Source: Heloderma charlesbogerti
Taxonomy: Eukaryota; Chordata; Lepidosauria; Squamata; Helodermatidae
Assembly (NCBI GenBank): GCA_026122225.1
Contig: JANEZZ010002671.1
Location: forward strand, 558,001-622,000
Length of the DNA stretch: 64,000 nt
Direction: 5' to 3'
Shown: piece by piece, positions 34,340 to 45,140 of the stretch
Layout: each line of letters starts with the position of its first letter
How positions within the stretch are numbered: position 1 is the stretch's first letter
The notes under the pieces: model-generated
Seen by the model: the letters and a program-made list of their open reading frames with translations, nothing else
Told to the model about the DNA's origin: nothing
Databases searched by the model: none
Made by a program: the position numbers and the translations under genes

Positions 34340-34740
34340 ATCCAGGGCATGCCGTTCATTCAGCCCTCTCCATCCAGGGTTCTGGCTGCAGATGTGGGTT
34401 CAGTGTCCACCCCGTCCACTCTTGGGATGGGGAGCTCAGTGCTGGGATTTCACAGTCCATGGGCATTGGGCGGTCAACCAAGCCACACAGCATATCAATC
34501 TGCTGGAGTTGTAGGTAGTGGACATGGTGCTTCGTGTGTTCGATTGGACCTACAGTACAGACTGGTCAAGATCACTTCAGACAACACAACTGTTGTTGCG
34601 TATTTGAACAAGCGGGGAGGAACCATGTTGCTCCCATTGCTCACTCTCATGCTCCAGCTCTTCAACTGATGCATAGCCTGCCAAATCAGACTTGTGGCAA
34701 TACATGTGGCTGGTGTTGACTACGTCTTAGCTGACCAGCT
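34340..34740 (+). pseudogene. DIRS A RNase H remnant
   Basis: The frames include ITSDNTTVVAYLNKRGG (third acidic residue region) and, in another frame, a stretch matching copy B SDDALLSGWEAH and HHISLLEL. Frameshifts lie between the motifs. Confidence 0.7.
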
Positions 34741-35177
34741 CAGCCACACCATGTTGTCCACCCACAAGTGGGAGATGGACAAGAGTATTTTAATCTGCCT
34801 CTTCCAGTGATGGGGAACACCAGGAGTTGACCTGTTTGCCACACCGGGAATGCAGTCTATCCAACATTCTGCAGCAGGATGGGCCAAGGTCAAGGATCGA
34901 CAGGTAATGCATTTGTATTTCAGTGGACAGGGCAGCTGTTCTACCCATTCCCCCCACTTTCCACTGATAATCAAAGTTCTGGCAAAAATTGTGAGGGAGG
35001 GCACGAAGTGCATCCCCATAACACTGCGGTGGTCTCGCCAGGTTTGGTTCGCTCCCCTGCTCAAGGTGGCAAGGGGTCGGTACTGACAGCTCTCATCACA
35101 TCCATCTCTCCTCATGAGAGAGAAGGGCCAAATTTGACACCCAAACCTGACAACTGTCTGTATGACAGCATGGAAGA

Positions 35178-35960
35178 TTGGGGACAGATCCTACTTTAAC
35201 CCCAGCAGCAATTCAGAGAATCCTTGATGTCGCTTGTGAGCCATCTACGCAGTGTTGCTATTTGAGGAAATGGACTGCTTTTTCTGCTTTTGTCCATGAG
35301 CAGGTTTTTCACCCACATCAGTGCACTTTGCACCAGATCCTGCAGTTTCTCCTGTCCCTCTTCAAGAAAGGGCTCAAGCTGTCATCTCTCATAGTTTACC
35401 TCTCTGCTGTTCCTGCATTTCACCCTCTTGTTAAGGGATTTTCCATATTTTCGAACTTGACAGCAAAAAGATATCTGAAGGGGATCAGAAATGTAGTGCC
35501 ACCAGTTCGCTCTACCAAGCTGGAGTTTTTCTGTGGTACTCAAGGCACTCTCATCAAAGCCTTTCGAGCTGCTGGCATCTACAGACTTACGCCTCCTCTC
35601 ATGGAAGTGGCATTTCTAGTGGCCATTACATCTGCATGCCGTGCCAGTGAGCTCTGTGCACTCAGAGTAGACCAGCCTTATCTCATCTTGCACCAAGATT
35701 AAGTGGTGCTCAGACATGATCCTGTTTTTCTGCCTAAAGTTGTGTCTGAGTTCCATTTAAATCAGGACATTGTTCTGCCTGCTTTCTTTGCCTCCCCATC
35801 TACACCTCTAGAGTCAACCCTGCATACACTTGCTGATGGTTGTGCTCTGGCTTTTTATATGTGGAGGACCGAACAATTTCAATTGTTGCCTCGCCTCTTT
35901 GTCTGCTATGGTGGCAAGCACAAGGGCCAACTTCTCTTGACTCCACGCTTTGCATCTTAG
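35178..35960 (+). pseudogene. DIRS A tyrosine recombinase, C-terminally truncated
   Basis: The open frame 35178-35702 has ILDVACEPSTQCCYLRKWTA (core-binding start), then RRTIP-type and SVPAFHPLV segments, and VAITSACRASELCALRVDQP with the first catalytic arginine (the R of CRASEL). A stop follows at 35702, then the frame reopens with VVLRHDPVFLPKVVSEFHLN. The second half, with H-x-x-R and the catalytic tyrosine, is replaced at about 35960 by terminus-like sequence. This suggests a deletion. Confidence 0.82.
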
Positions 35961-35969
35961 GTCAGAAAA

Positions 35970-36035
35970 ACTATCGAGTTACCTTAACTGTAGTTCTTCA
36001 AGTCATCATCTCTGCATTCACAACCCACCCACTGT
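35970..36035 (+). other. DIRS A internal complementary region remnant
   Basis: The stretch taactgtagttcttcaagtc followed by catctctgcattcac repeats the outer left terminus of the element inside its 3' end, a hallmark of the DIRS internal complementary region. Copy B has the complete version at about 52705-52800. Confidence 0.6.
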
Positions 36036-36130
36036 CCCCTCTTCGGTGTCATACTCGAGTTTGATGTTGGGTACTGAAGGTATTTTGTCTGTAAATTTCT
36101 CTCAGTTCTGAGGCCGCAGTGTCAGTCTCA

Positions 36131-36312
36131 AGGAACTCAGGGAATAAACGGGAACCCACTAGGGACATGCGCACTGCATGGCAGGGGAAGGGTTCCCACC
36201 AAAACCTCCTCAGCTAGAGAAGCTTCCCGAATCAAGGCTCCATGCAGGTGCAGAGCCCATATGTGCCAATATGTATGAATGCATAGATGACCACTCGAAG
36301 AACTACAGTTAT
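36131..36312 (-). repeat. DIRS A right inverted terminal repeat
   Basis: It contains gggaacccactagggacatg, the complement of the left repeat, and ends with gaagaactacagttataggt, matching the copy B right end at 53594-53613. Confidence 0.85.
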
Positions 36313-36495
36313 AGGTAGAAACTTGTCTATTTCAGTTTACGGTTTTGTCTGTGATAATGTTTGCCTGTTGAACTTACCTTGATGTAGGTTCTGAAGTTAA
36401 ACAGGACCAAATTTACAAATGTGTAGTTATGGTGTCAGGAAAGCTAAAGCTTGCAATTAGCTGAGGCTGGCTAAGAGTGATAAAAAGGGATTCTT

Positions 36496-37552
36496 CATAG
36501 AATCATCATAGAATAGTAGGGTTGAAAGTGACCTATAAGACTATCGAGTCCAACCCCCTGCTCAATGCAGGAATCTAAGTCAAAGCATCCCTGACAGATG
36601 GCTGTCCAGCTTCATCTTGAATGCCTCCAGTGTGGGAGAGCCCACCACCTCCCTAGGTAATTGCTTCCATTGTTGTATTGCTCTAACAGTCAGGAGGTTT
36701 TTCCTGATGTTCAGCCGGAATCTGGCATCCTGTAATGTGAGCCCATTATTCCGTGTCCTGCACTCTGGGATGATGGAGAAGAGATCCTGGCCTTCCTGTC
36801 TGTGACAGCCTTTCAAGTACTTGAAGAGCGCTATCATATCTGCCCTCAGTCTTCTCTTCTCAAGGCAAAACATGCCCAGTTCTTTCAGTCTCTCGTCATA
36901 GGGCTTTGTTTCCAGTCTCCTGATCATCTTTGTTGCCCTCCTCTGAACCCTCTCCAGTTTGTCTGCATCCTTCTTAAAATGTGGTGCCCAGAACTGGACA
37001 CAGTACTCCAGATGAGGCCTAACCAGTGCTGAGTAGAGGGGAACTAGTACTTCCCGGGATTTGGAAGCGATGCTTCTATTAATGCAGCCCAAAAGAGCAT
37101 TTGCCTTTTTTGCAGCTACATCACATTGTTGGCTCATATTCAGCTTGTGATGTAGTACAATTCCAAGATCCTTCTTGCTTGTAGTGTTGTTGAGCCACGT
37201 ATCCCCCATCTTATAACTGTGCATTTGGTTTCTTATTCCTAGGTGCAGAACTTGGCATTTATCCCTATTAAATGTAATTCTGTAGTTTTATGCCCAGCGC
37301 TCCAGTCCATCAAGATCACCTTGAATTTTGTTTCTGTCTTCCAAGGTATTAGCTATCCCTCCCAATTTTGTGTCATCTGCAAATGTGATCAGCATTCCCT
37401 GCACCTCCTCCTCCAAGTCATTAATAAAAAAGTATTTTTAACGTATAGTGCAACCCCACTTCCCTTTCTGTTCTTCCTGTTCTTTTTGAACAAGTTATAT
37501 CCTTCAATTGCTGTATTCCAGTCATGAGAGTCATCCCACCAAGTCTCAGTTA
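36496..37552 (-). mobile_element. CR1 LINE, 3' RT part joined to an endonuclease fragment
   Basis: The 214-codon frame 37224-36580 is nearly intact CR1 RT end: [58 protein letters not shown] and VVGSPTLEAFKMKLDSHL. The 3' terminus is at 36496. Upstream (37440-37545) the minus strand encodes VTETWWDDSHDWNTAIEGY and GSGVALYVKNTF, which belong to the CR1 endonuclease. The rest of the endonuclease and the RT palm are missing between them, so this copy has an internal deletion or is a chimera. Confidence 0.88.
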
Positions 37553-37590
37553 CTCCTTCCTTCCTTCCTTCCTTCCATATCTCTGGCTCC

Positions 37591-37675
<85 letters not shown>

Positions 37676-37880
37676 TCCTTATTTCCTTCCTTCCTTCTCT
37701 CTCTTTCTCTCTCTCTTTCTTTCCTTCTCTCATTCTGGCTCTGCCTGCCTGCCTTTCTTCCATCCATCTCTCTGGTTCCTTCCTTCCTTCCCTCCCTCCC
37801 TCTCTGGTTCTCCTTCCTTCCTTCCCCTTTTTTTTCCTTCCTTCCTTCCTTCCTTCCTTCCTTCCTTCTTTCTCTCTAGC
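37553..37880. repeat. Long pyrimidine microsatellite (TTCC, TTTC, TC)n
   Basis: About 330 bases of almost pure C and T on the plus strand include (TTTC)n near 37590-37640, (TC)n near 37640-37672 and (TTCC)n in several blocks. All open frames across it are repeat artefacts. Such tracts can form triplex DNA. Confidence 0.95.
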
Positions 37881-38224
37881 TCTTGCTTGCTTGCTTTCCC
37901 TCTACCTCTTTAAGGGTTCAGCATAACATTTAAGTTTTAAAAAACACACAGAAAAAGGATCCAGACCTTACAAGCCACAGCCTTCCCAAATCACCTACCC
38001 TGTGTCTGCTATCTCCTCCAAAGACCCATTGACTAGAGGATCTCCCCTCAATAGGTCTCCCATTGACTATTGTTAATAGTCCCCCTTCCTAAATAGGAAT
38101 CACTGTGGAGCCAACTGACCTACATTCCCAGCCACTGAAAGCCAGTGCTGATCAAGAGTTCACATACAGACTCCCTTGCTTTTCAAACAAGGTCCTCCAA
38201 TCAGATTCACTGCAGCAGCAGCTG

Positions 38225-38260
38225 GGCCTGTCTATATAAGGAGGCACACTTGCAAGGGAG
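38225..38260 (+). promoter_or_regulatory. TATA-like motif in CR1 5' region
   Basis: gtctatataaggaggcacac lies about 280 bases upstream of ORF1. It may be the internal promoter region of this CR1 family. The old CR1 at 26880 has a TATA motif in the same place. Confidence 0.4.
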
Positions 38261-38539
38261 CCATCTCTCCGAGTGTGAGGAACCCCAGTGGTGAAGCATC
38301 TCAGTCCCAGTGACAAAGCGTCAGCAAACAAGTGAGTTAAGCAACTGTGCAAGTTTAGCAACGGCGAGGAAGCCGGGGCAGTGAACTCTTTCCTTCCTAT
38401 TCTGTACTCACAGTAAGCAACTGTAAATAAATAACTATAAATAATTTCCCCACCTTCTTGTAGTAAATAACTAAGTTTTCCATGGAAAACACACCCAAAT
38501 AAAAAAACAGTTATGAAGGTAGAAAGCCAGCAGGGGGGT

Positions 38540-39470
38540 GGGGGCTATCCAGTGTATTGCACTGAGTGCCACATATACAACTATCTACCTGCTGGACAGA
38601 AGCTGTGGGAGTGTGCTCAGTGTAATGAGCTCCTGGCTCTCAGGGAACAACCTTGAGGCCAAGGTTGCTGACCTTCAGGGACCTACTAGCTTTGTCCCAC
38701 TCCCTGGATGACAGCTCCTCTGCTGTCATGGAGAATGCAGGTCTCGGGGAAAGAGGGCATCATTCTGAGAAAGAGGGAAATGATCCCTTAGAAAGGACCC
38801 ATTCCTTGGAAGACAACACAGATATCTTCTCGCACTGAGGATGTGCCTCCGGGGGGAGGTGTACTTGTGATAATGGGAGATTCGATCATTAGACACATAG
38901 ACAGCTGGGTTTGTGATGAGCATGTAGACCCCATGGTGAATTGCCTGCCTAGTGTGAAGGCTACAGATATCACGCGCCATCTAGATAGCCTAGTAGTCAG
39001 TGGTCGTGATCCATGTTGGTACCAACAATGTGGGGAAATGTAGTCATGATGTCCTGGAGGCCAAATTTAGGTTGCTAGGTAGGAGGTTGAAATTCAGGAC
39101 CACCAAGGTGGCTTTCTTGGAAGTGCTACCTGTTCCACACACAGGGCCAGCTAGACAGGTGAAGTTGAGGAGTCTCAATGCGTGGATGAGACCGTAGTGC
39201 AGGGAGGAGGAGTTCAGATTTGTTAGGTACTGGGGAACATTTTGGGACAAGCTGGGCCTCTACAAGAGGAACAGACACCACTTGAACTAAAATGGAACCA
39301 GTCTGCTGGTGCTAAACATAAAAAGGGTAGCAGAGCAGCTTTTAAATTAAACCCTGGGGGAAAGCTGACAGGAGCTGGGAAGCATCCGGTTTGGGTTAAA
39401 GCATCCCAAAGGGATGAAGATGCAAATTTTTTGATTGCACGAATGTAGAAGGTGAGGAAATAGGCCAGGA
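38540..39470 (+). pseudogene. CR1 ORF1 remnant (Cys pairs plus esterase-like domain)
   Basis: The start has CTECHIYNYLPAGQ and CAQCNELLALREQ, two Cys-x-x-Cys pairs as in the zinc/PHD-like part of CR1 ORF1. Next come VLVIMGDSIIRHIDSWVCDE (38860, the GDS nucleophile block of SGNH esterases) and VVIHVGTNNVGKCSHDVLEA (39001, the GTN block). The end has AEQLL and a GKLTGAGK tract. Frames change at least twice. This is the ORF1 architecture known for CR1; the protein binds nucleic acid and has esterase-like features whose role in transposition is not clear. Confidence 0.7.
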
Positions 39471-39474
39471 ATAC

Positions 39475-40039
39475 ATGGTAGAACAAAATAGCCGATCAAA
39501 GGGGCCAATGTCCCATAGCAAAAGATGCACACGCCAGAGGCATCTGGGGAAGGATATTGTGTATAGGTGTTTTTATTTAAATGCTAGAAGCCTCCGAGGC
39601 AAAATGGGAGAGTTGGAGTGCTTGATTTTAAAGGAAAATCTGGATATAGCGGGCATTACAGAAACCTGGTGGAGTGGAAAGAACCAGTGGGATATGGTCA
39701 TCTCTGGATATAAATGCTATAGGAAGGACAGGGAAGGGTGTACTGGGGGAGGTATTGCCCTGTACATCAAAGAGGGCATAGTGTCGAGCAGACCAGAACA
39801 CCTAAAAGTGGTAGGCTCTTCCACAGAAGCACTTGTGGGTGACAATACCAGGTTCCAACTAATTTAGTGCTAGGGACATTCTATCATCCCCCAGACCAGA
39901 ATGCTCAGAGTGACCTGGAGATGGAAAACAAAATCAGGGAGGCCTCCAAACAAGAAAGTGTTGTAATAATGGGCGACTTCAATTATCCCCACATTGATTG
40001 GCTAAATGCATGTTCCAGCCACAACACAATTTCTCAATA
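39475..40039 (+). pseudogene. CR1 ORF2 endonuclease, cut by insertion
   Basis: Frames 39475-39867 and 39867-40039 hold LNARSLRGKMGELECLILKE, IAGITETWWS, GGGIALYIKEG and VVIMGDFNYPHIDWLN. These are the ETWW and GDFN motifs of apurinic-type endonucleases. A stop at 39867 separates the halves, then the hAT-like element cuts the gene at 40048. Confidence 0.88.
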
Positions 40040-40047
40040 CCCTAAAC

Positions 40048-41271
40048 CAGAGCTTTCCAAACTTTTCATGTTGGTGACACACTTTTTAGACATGCATCAT
40101 TTCATGACACGGTAATTCAGTTTTACTAGCAAACCGGAGGTTAAACTAACCCGTTATAAGAGATACGGACACATACAGAAATTGTAATAACAAAATGTAT
40201 GGGGATAGAACATATCTCATGAAAACCTTTCATTTATATTTTTAAAAATATATGATTTGTAAGATAATAACATACATTGTTGTCATTTATGAGTAACAGT
40301 ATGTAAATATGTGCAAGAAAATGTGAAAAATAAACAAAATGAACTAAAGTATTTACAATACATATTAGGACACATAGACCCATGTAGGAGCTCAGCTGCT
40401 AAAACACATAAAGTAGAGAAGCAAAAGTCCAACAAAAATGGTGTAAATATATATGTTTCACTACAAGGCTATATTGCTATAAATATTTGCGATGCCTATG
40501 TCCAGAGTCCAGTTCCAGCACTCTCCGGTGGTACACTGCCGGTGGGTGGTTAATCCACAATTACAGCAGAGTAAAAATAAAAATAAATGGCAGAAATCAA
40601 ATTATAAGTGCCACATGGTGGGTGGTTTGCTGTTTGCCACATTGGGTTTGGGAGGGTGGCCTCCCTTCAGCCAGCAGCAGGTGGGTTGACTGGGTGACAG
40701 CCTGCAGCTGCGCTCGCCCGGGTGATTGGGAGCACTCTGGTTCTGAGGCTTCTGGCCTCCACTGAGCTCTGTTCCAACTGGCCAAGATGGCGGACGGCCC
40801 GCTTGGTGCAGTCCCAGTCCCAGGCAGCGTTTCCACCCACACGCTACTCTGGCCTGGCCACACAGGAGCGCGGTGCAGAAGTCCGCGAAGGGCACGCTCG
40901 AAATCTCGCAGGGCTGGTGGCCACTGCCACTTCTCCACGCCGGCGTCGGCCAAGCTCTGCTCCCAGGGTGGCGCCTCCCCTCTCTTCGCCCCACGCCTCT
41001 ACCTCGCTGTACTGCTCCAACACCGCCAATCACGTGCGCCCTACGTCAAGACGCCACATGATCCTAAAGCAGCTAATGTTAAAGCAGCTAAGCCTTAGCT
41101 GCTTTAACATTAGCTGCTTTAGGAAATTTCGGGGGAGGGGCCAAGGGAAGCAAACGCGAGTAAGGGAGCTCCGCGGTGCCCTTCCGCACAACTTTCTGCA
41201 TTTCGCGTGACACACCTACACTCTGCCGCCGACACACTAATGTGTCGTGGCACACCGTTTGGAAAGCTCTG
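40048..41271. mobile_element. hAT-like nonautonomous element (1224 bp) inside CR1
   Basis: Perfect 15-bp inverted ends CAGAGCTTTCCAAAC. Flanks ccctaaac (40040-40047) and ccctaaat (41272-41279) match at seven of eight positions, as for a hAT insertion. The interior has no transposase. It includes a GC-rich stretch (40690-41040) and a perfect hairpin at 41063-41123. The CR1 frame resumes after the right flank, so the insertion is later than the CR1. Confidence 0.9.
41063..41123. repeat. Perfect 30-bp inverted repeat, one-base spacer
   Basis: Left arm 41063-41092 and right arm 41094-41123 are exact complements around a single C at 41093. Within each arm AGCAGCTAA-type units repeat twice. Confidence 0.95.
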
Positions 41272-41279
41272 CCCTAAAT

Positions 41280-43495
41280 GATTGTGCCCTGGAACAGTTG
41301 GTCATGGAACCGGCCAGAGGGGAGGCGACCTTGGATTTGATCCTAAGTGGTGTCATCGAGGACCTAGTACAAGATGTAAACATTGTTGAACCAATTGGAA
41401 ACAGTGTTCACAGTGCTTTCAGATTTAATATATATTTCAGTGGAAAATTGCCCAGGAAGTCCAACACAGTCACATTTGACTTTAAAAGAGGAAACTTCTC
41501 CAGAATGAGGGAACTGGTGAAAAGGAAGTTAAAAGGGGGAGTCGAGAGGATTAAATCCCTTCAGAATGCTTGGAGATTACTGAAAACCACAAGAATAGAA
41601 GCCCAGCTAAAATGTATACCACAGGTTAGAAAAGGCAGCACCAAGACCAAGAGGTCTCCGGGATGGTTAATGAGCAGTTTTAAGGGAGCTATTAAAGAAA
41701 AGAGAGCTTCCTTCAAAAAATGGAAGTCTTGCCCAAGTGAGGAAAATAAAGGAGCACAAGCTTGCACAAAGGTGATGCAAGCAGGCAATAAGAGATGCAA
41801 AAAAGCATTTTGAAGAACATATCACTAACAACATCAAGACCAACAATAAAGAATTCTTTAAATATATAAGAAGCAGAAAACCAGCTAGGGAGGCAGTTGG
41901 ACCGTTGGATGACAATGGAGGTAAAGGCGTACTTAAGGAAGACAAAGAGATTGAAGAAGCTGAATGAATTGTTTTATATAGTTATAGGACCTGTGCCTGA
42001 ACGGATGTTTCCAGGAAGGGAGTCTGAGGAGCTGAAGCAAACAGTGGCGACAAAAGATGATGTTCTTAACCGTATTGATAAATTGAAAGCAAATAAATCA
42101 CCAGGGCCACATGGTCTATCACAGAGTTCTTAAAGAACTGAAATATGAAATGGCTTATCTTCTAACCAAAATATGCAACATGTCCCTAAGATCAGCCTCT
42201 ATACCAGAGGACTGGAAGATGGCCAATGTAACACCAATTTTCAAAAAGGGATCTAGGGGGATCTGGGAAATTACAGGCCAGGTAGCTTAACGTCTGATCC
42301 AGGTAAATTGGTTGAAGGCGTTATTAAAGATAAAATTAGTAAGCATATAAAAGGACAAGTGAAAGATTCAGCACGGCTTCCGCAAAGCTAAGTCCTGTCT
42401 CACTAACCTTTTAGAGTTCTTTGAGAATGTCAGTAAAGATATAGACATGGGTGATCCAGTAGACATTGTTTACTTGGACTTCCAGAAGGCTTTTGACAAA
42501 GTCCCTCACCAAAGACTCCTGAGCAAACTTAGCAGTCATGGAATAAGAGGACAGGTCCAGTAACTGGTTAAAGAACAAAGCAAAGAGCAGGAATAAATGG
42601 TAAATTCTCGCAGTGGAGGGAAGTAAATAGTAGGGTCCCACAGGGATCTGTATTAGGACCAATGCTTTTCAACCTGCTCATAAATGATCTGGAATTAGGA
42701 GGGAGCAGTGAAGTGGCCAAGTTTGCTGATGACACCAAATTATTTAGGGTAGTTAAAACAAAAAGGGATTGTGAAGAACTCCAGTAGGATCTCTCCAAAC
42801 TGGGAGAATGGGCATCTAAATGACAAATGTAGTTCAGTGTAGTCAAGGGTAAAGTGTAACACATTGGGGCAAAAAATCCCATCTTCAAGTATAGCCTGAT
42901 GGGATCTGAGCAAGAAAGAGATCTTGGGGTTGTGGTAGACAGCTCAATGAAGATGTCAACTCAGTGTGCAGCCGCTGTTAAAAAGAAGGCAAACTCCATG
43001 TTAGACATAATTAGAAAAGGAATTGAGAATAAAACTGCCAATATCATACTGCTCCTATACAAGTCTATGGTGCGGCCACACTTGGAATACTGTGTCTAGT
43101 TCTGGTCACCACACCTAAAAAAAGATATTGCAGTGCTGTAAAAAGTACAGAAAAGGGGACTAAAAGGGGGCTGGAGCATCTCCCCTATGAGAGGAGGTTA
43201 CAACAGCTGGGATTCTTTAGTTTGGAAAAAAAGGAAGGTAAGGAGAGACATGATAGAGCTGTACAAAATTATGCTTCGTGTGGAGAATGTGGATGGGGTG
43301 ACATTTTCCTCACTCTCTCATAATATTAGAACCTGGGGTCATCTCCTGAAGCTGATTGGTGGGAGATTCAGGACAGATAAAAAGAATTACTTCTTCACAC
43401 AGCGCATAGTTAAACTATGGAACTCGCTACCACAGGATGTAGTGATGACCACCAATTTGGATGGCTTTAAAATGGACCCTAATCTTATGTTCTGA
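41280..43495 (+). pseudogene. CR1 ORF2 linker, RT and C-terminal end
   Basis: Open frame 41280-41813 carries TLDLILSGVIEDLVQDVNIV and DFKRGNFSRMRELVKRKLKG (linker). RT traces follow: DKLKANKSPGPHGL (42070), ANVTPIFKKGSRGD (42223), then motif A as GLPEGF-type and DFQKAFDKVPHQ (42478). VKFADDTKLF (42715, FADD box intact) is present, as are ERDLGVVVDSSMKMSTQCAA (42915), VRPHLEYCV and FFTQRIVKLWNSLPQDVV (43390). Many stops lie between. It is a separate CR1 subfamily from the minus-strand copies. Confidence 0.85.
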
Positions 43496-43795
43496 AGCAC
43501 ACAAAACATTTAGGAAAGGGGGAGACACACCCACTCCGATGGTTCTATACCCTGTTATAGCTCTCTGAACAGCTAACAAAAAATATTTAAAATTTTACAT
43601 TGTTCTTTTCTCCCTGTCTTTTTGGACAAAGAGGTACAGTTTCGTCCTTAGTAATCCTTTAGCAGTAGCTCTTCTGAGGGGGTGGGACCAAGAGAAAATC
43701 TCAGTCCAAACTGAACATGAGCACAATTTCCTTGTCTATGAATATTGTTTTCAGTTGTGAATGGTAGGAACATAAAATTGTATTACTGTATATAT

Positions 43796-44155
43796 TGGCC
43801 CAGTTTGCACAGAAAAACACATGGGTTATTTAAACCATCGTAGGGGCTGAGTGCAAGCAAGCATGCTGCCTCCCACATGCTTACCACTTTGCTAAACAAC
43901 TCAGGTTCCTCAGTTGTTAATCTTGATGCCTGGGTTGTTAAGGGTTAAACAACGCAGGGGTTGAACCCATGTTTGTTTTGTTGGGTTAAAAGTCTGGATT
44001 GTTTAACCCTCAGCAACCCAGAGTGCTGGGTTTGGGCATCATGGAGCATTCCTGGGTTGTTTAGAAAAGCAGAAGCGATGAGTGGGCAGGAGGCAGTACA
44101 CTCACTTGCTCCTACATGGCCCTGCCAATTCATGGGTTGTTTTACCCATGAATTG
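43796..44155. mobile_element. Foldback-like repeat rich in gggttgttt/aaacaaccc, related type
   Basis: It begins ggcccagtttgcacagaaaa, similar to the outer ends of the foldback elements at 19985 and 23188, and contains several copies of gggttgtttaa and its complement. The end repeats cccatgaattgacagggc in inverted form with ccctgccaattcatggg. The right end is not clear. Confidence 0.45.
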
Positions 44156-44194
44156 ACAGGGCGTAGTCATCCTTATCTTTATTTCTTTTTTTTA

Positions 44195-44495
44195 ATCTTC
44201 CCTCATGTATTCATTTATTTATTAACATTTATTTACTTCTATGTTAAAAAGCCATCAACACAGTATACATTGATTTAAAGCAATAAAACCTTAGAACAAT
44301 AAAAACAAGAACATTAAAAATAGTTAAAACATTCAAACTACACATTTTAAAATGCTAAATAGAAAAGATGTGTCTTTACACCCTTACTAAAGTCCAAGAG
44401 GGTTCCTGAGGAAGCACATTCCATAGCTTAGGGGCAACACTTTTTCCGCTGGTACCCTCCCAAATATGACTCTGCCATAAATTGAGTTTTTTTCC
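44195..44495 (-). mobile_element. L2-type LINE 3' end fragment
   Basis: The minus strand encodes an L2 C-terminal trace (KLWNALPQEPSW-like segment around 44425-44390), then an A/T-rich 3' tail with many aataaaa and the simple tatttatttat-type end. Confidence 0.55.
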
Positions 44496-44845
44496 CTAAA
44501 ATACTCAGTTTTCAGATGAAAGCGAGTGTAAGTATTCCTTTGGGAACTTGTTTGATGATGTCCTTACATTTCATCACATTTTCTTTCCTAATCTGTCTGA
44601 CCATGGTACTACTGGACTGGGAGTTTTCCTGCCCAGGAGATACCGCTGTTTTCACTATCCTTTTCAAGAATCTTTTCTGTCACTGAATGAGAAAAAAAAA
44701 TGTTTCTTCCCTTCATATGCTTCCATTGCGTTTGGTAAGAGGACATGTGAAGCTGTGGGAGAACATAATTGATATAATCCTTAGTAGATGAAGAGCCACT
44801 CATTCTTTTATCCTTGTTGGGCTATGTACTCTTTTTCCCTCTGCC

Positions 44846-45029
44846 ACCTTGATGCTGCCTTATACACAGTCAGTTAACTGGTCCATTGAGCCCATGTACC
44901 ATTTATTCCAGTTAGTGGAGTCTTTGCAAGGCTTTGGACAGAGATTTTTCTCAGTGTTGCTACCGGAGATACCAGGGATTGAACCTGGGACTTTCTGCAT
45001 GCAAAATATTTTCTGTCTAAAGCATTTTT
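44846..45029 (-). mobile_element. tRNA-derived SINE fragment
   Basis: On the minus strand a box B-like GGTTCAATCCC is present (44975-44985 in complement), followed by a SINE body ending in a tail like actgtgtataaggcagcatc. The tRNA head is degraded and box A is not clear, so it is not a working tRNA gene. Confidence 0.55.
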
Positions 45030-45140
45030 ATCCTGCCTTTTGAGAACTAAGTCTCCAAGGCAGCTTGCAAGATGAGATATTAAACAGTTGAATGAACCCA
45101 CTAACCACATCAGCAACAATGCATCAAAATAAAAATTAGT
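45030..45140 (-). mobile_element. L2-type 3' tail fragment
   Basis: ctccaaggcagcttgcaaga followed by scattered aat and aaaat stretches resembles the 22870-23060 tail. Confidence 0.35.

Larger units (their letters stand above)
29862..36312 (+). mobile_element. DIRS retrotransposon, copy A (near full length, dead)
   Basis: The order is left terminal repeat, gag-like gene, RT, RNase H, tyrosine recombinase, then right terminal repeat in inverted orientation. A family 2 LTR is inserted at 30919-31448. DIRS elements make DNA copies that integrate by recombinase, so no target duplication is expected, and none was seen. Every gene carries frameshifts or stops. The copy lies in the sense direction of SPICE1. 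Confidence 0.88.
37930..43495 (+). mobile_element. CR1 LINE, nearly full length, split by a hAT-like element
   Basis: The order is 5' untranslated region with TATA motif (38234), ORF1 (38540-39470), ORF2 endonuclease (39475-40039), interruption at 40048-41271, ORF2 linker (41280-42130), RT (42130-43100) and C-terminal end (43100-43495). It belongs to a subfamily other than the minus-strand copies; its RT end reads GHLLKLIGGRFRTDKKNYFF rather than GLxLQxARFRLNIRKN. Several stops and frameshifts make it inactive. Confidence 0.85.

Noticed and set aside
37389..37913. Ser/Leu- and Glu/Arg/Lys-rich open frames on both strands
   Set aside because: They are translations of the pyrimidine microsatellite.
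40602..41210. Overlapping GC-rich open frames on both strands as a gene or CpG-island promoter
   Set aside because: They lie inside the hAT-like element, have no motif, and open frames on both strands are expected in GC-rich sequence.
44846..45029. tRNA gene on the minus strand
   Set aside because: Only box B and part of the head are recognisable and the body is a SINE; no intact cloverleaf.
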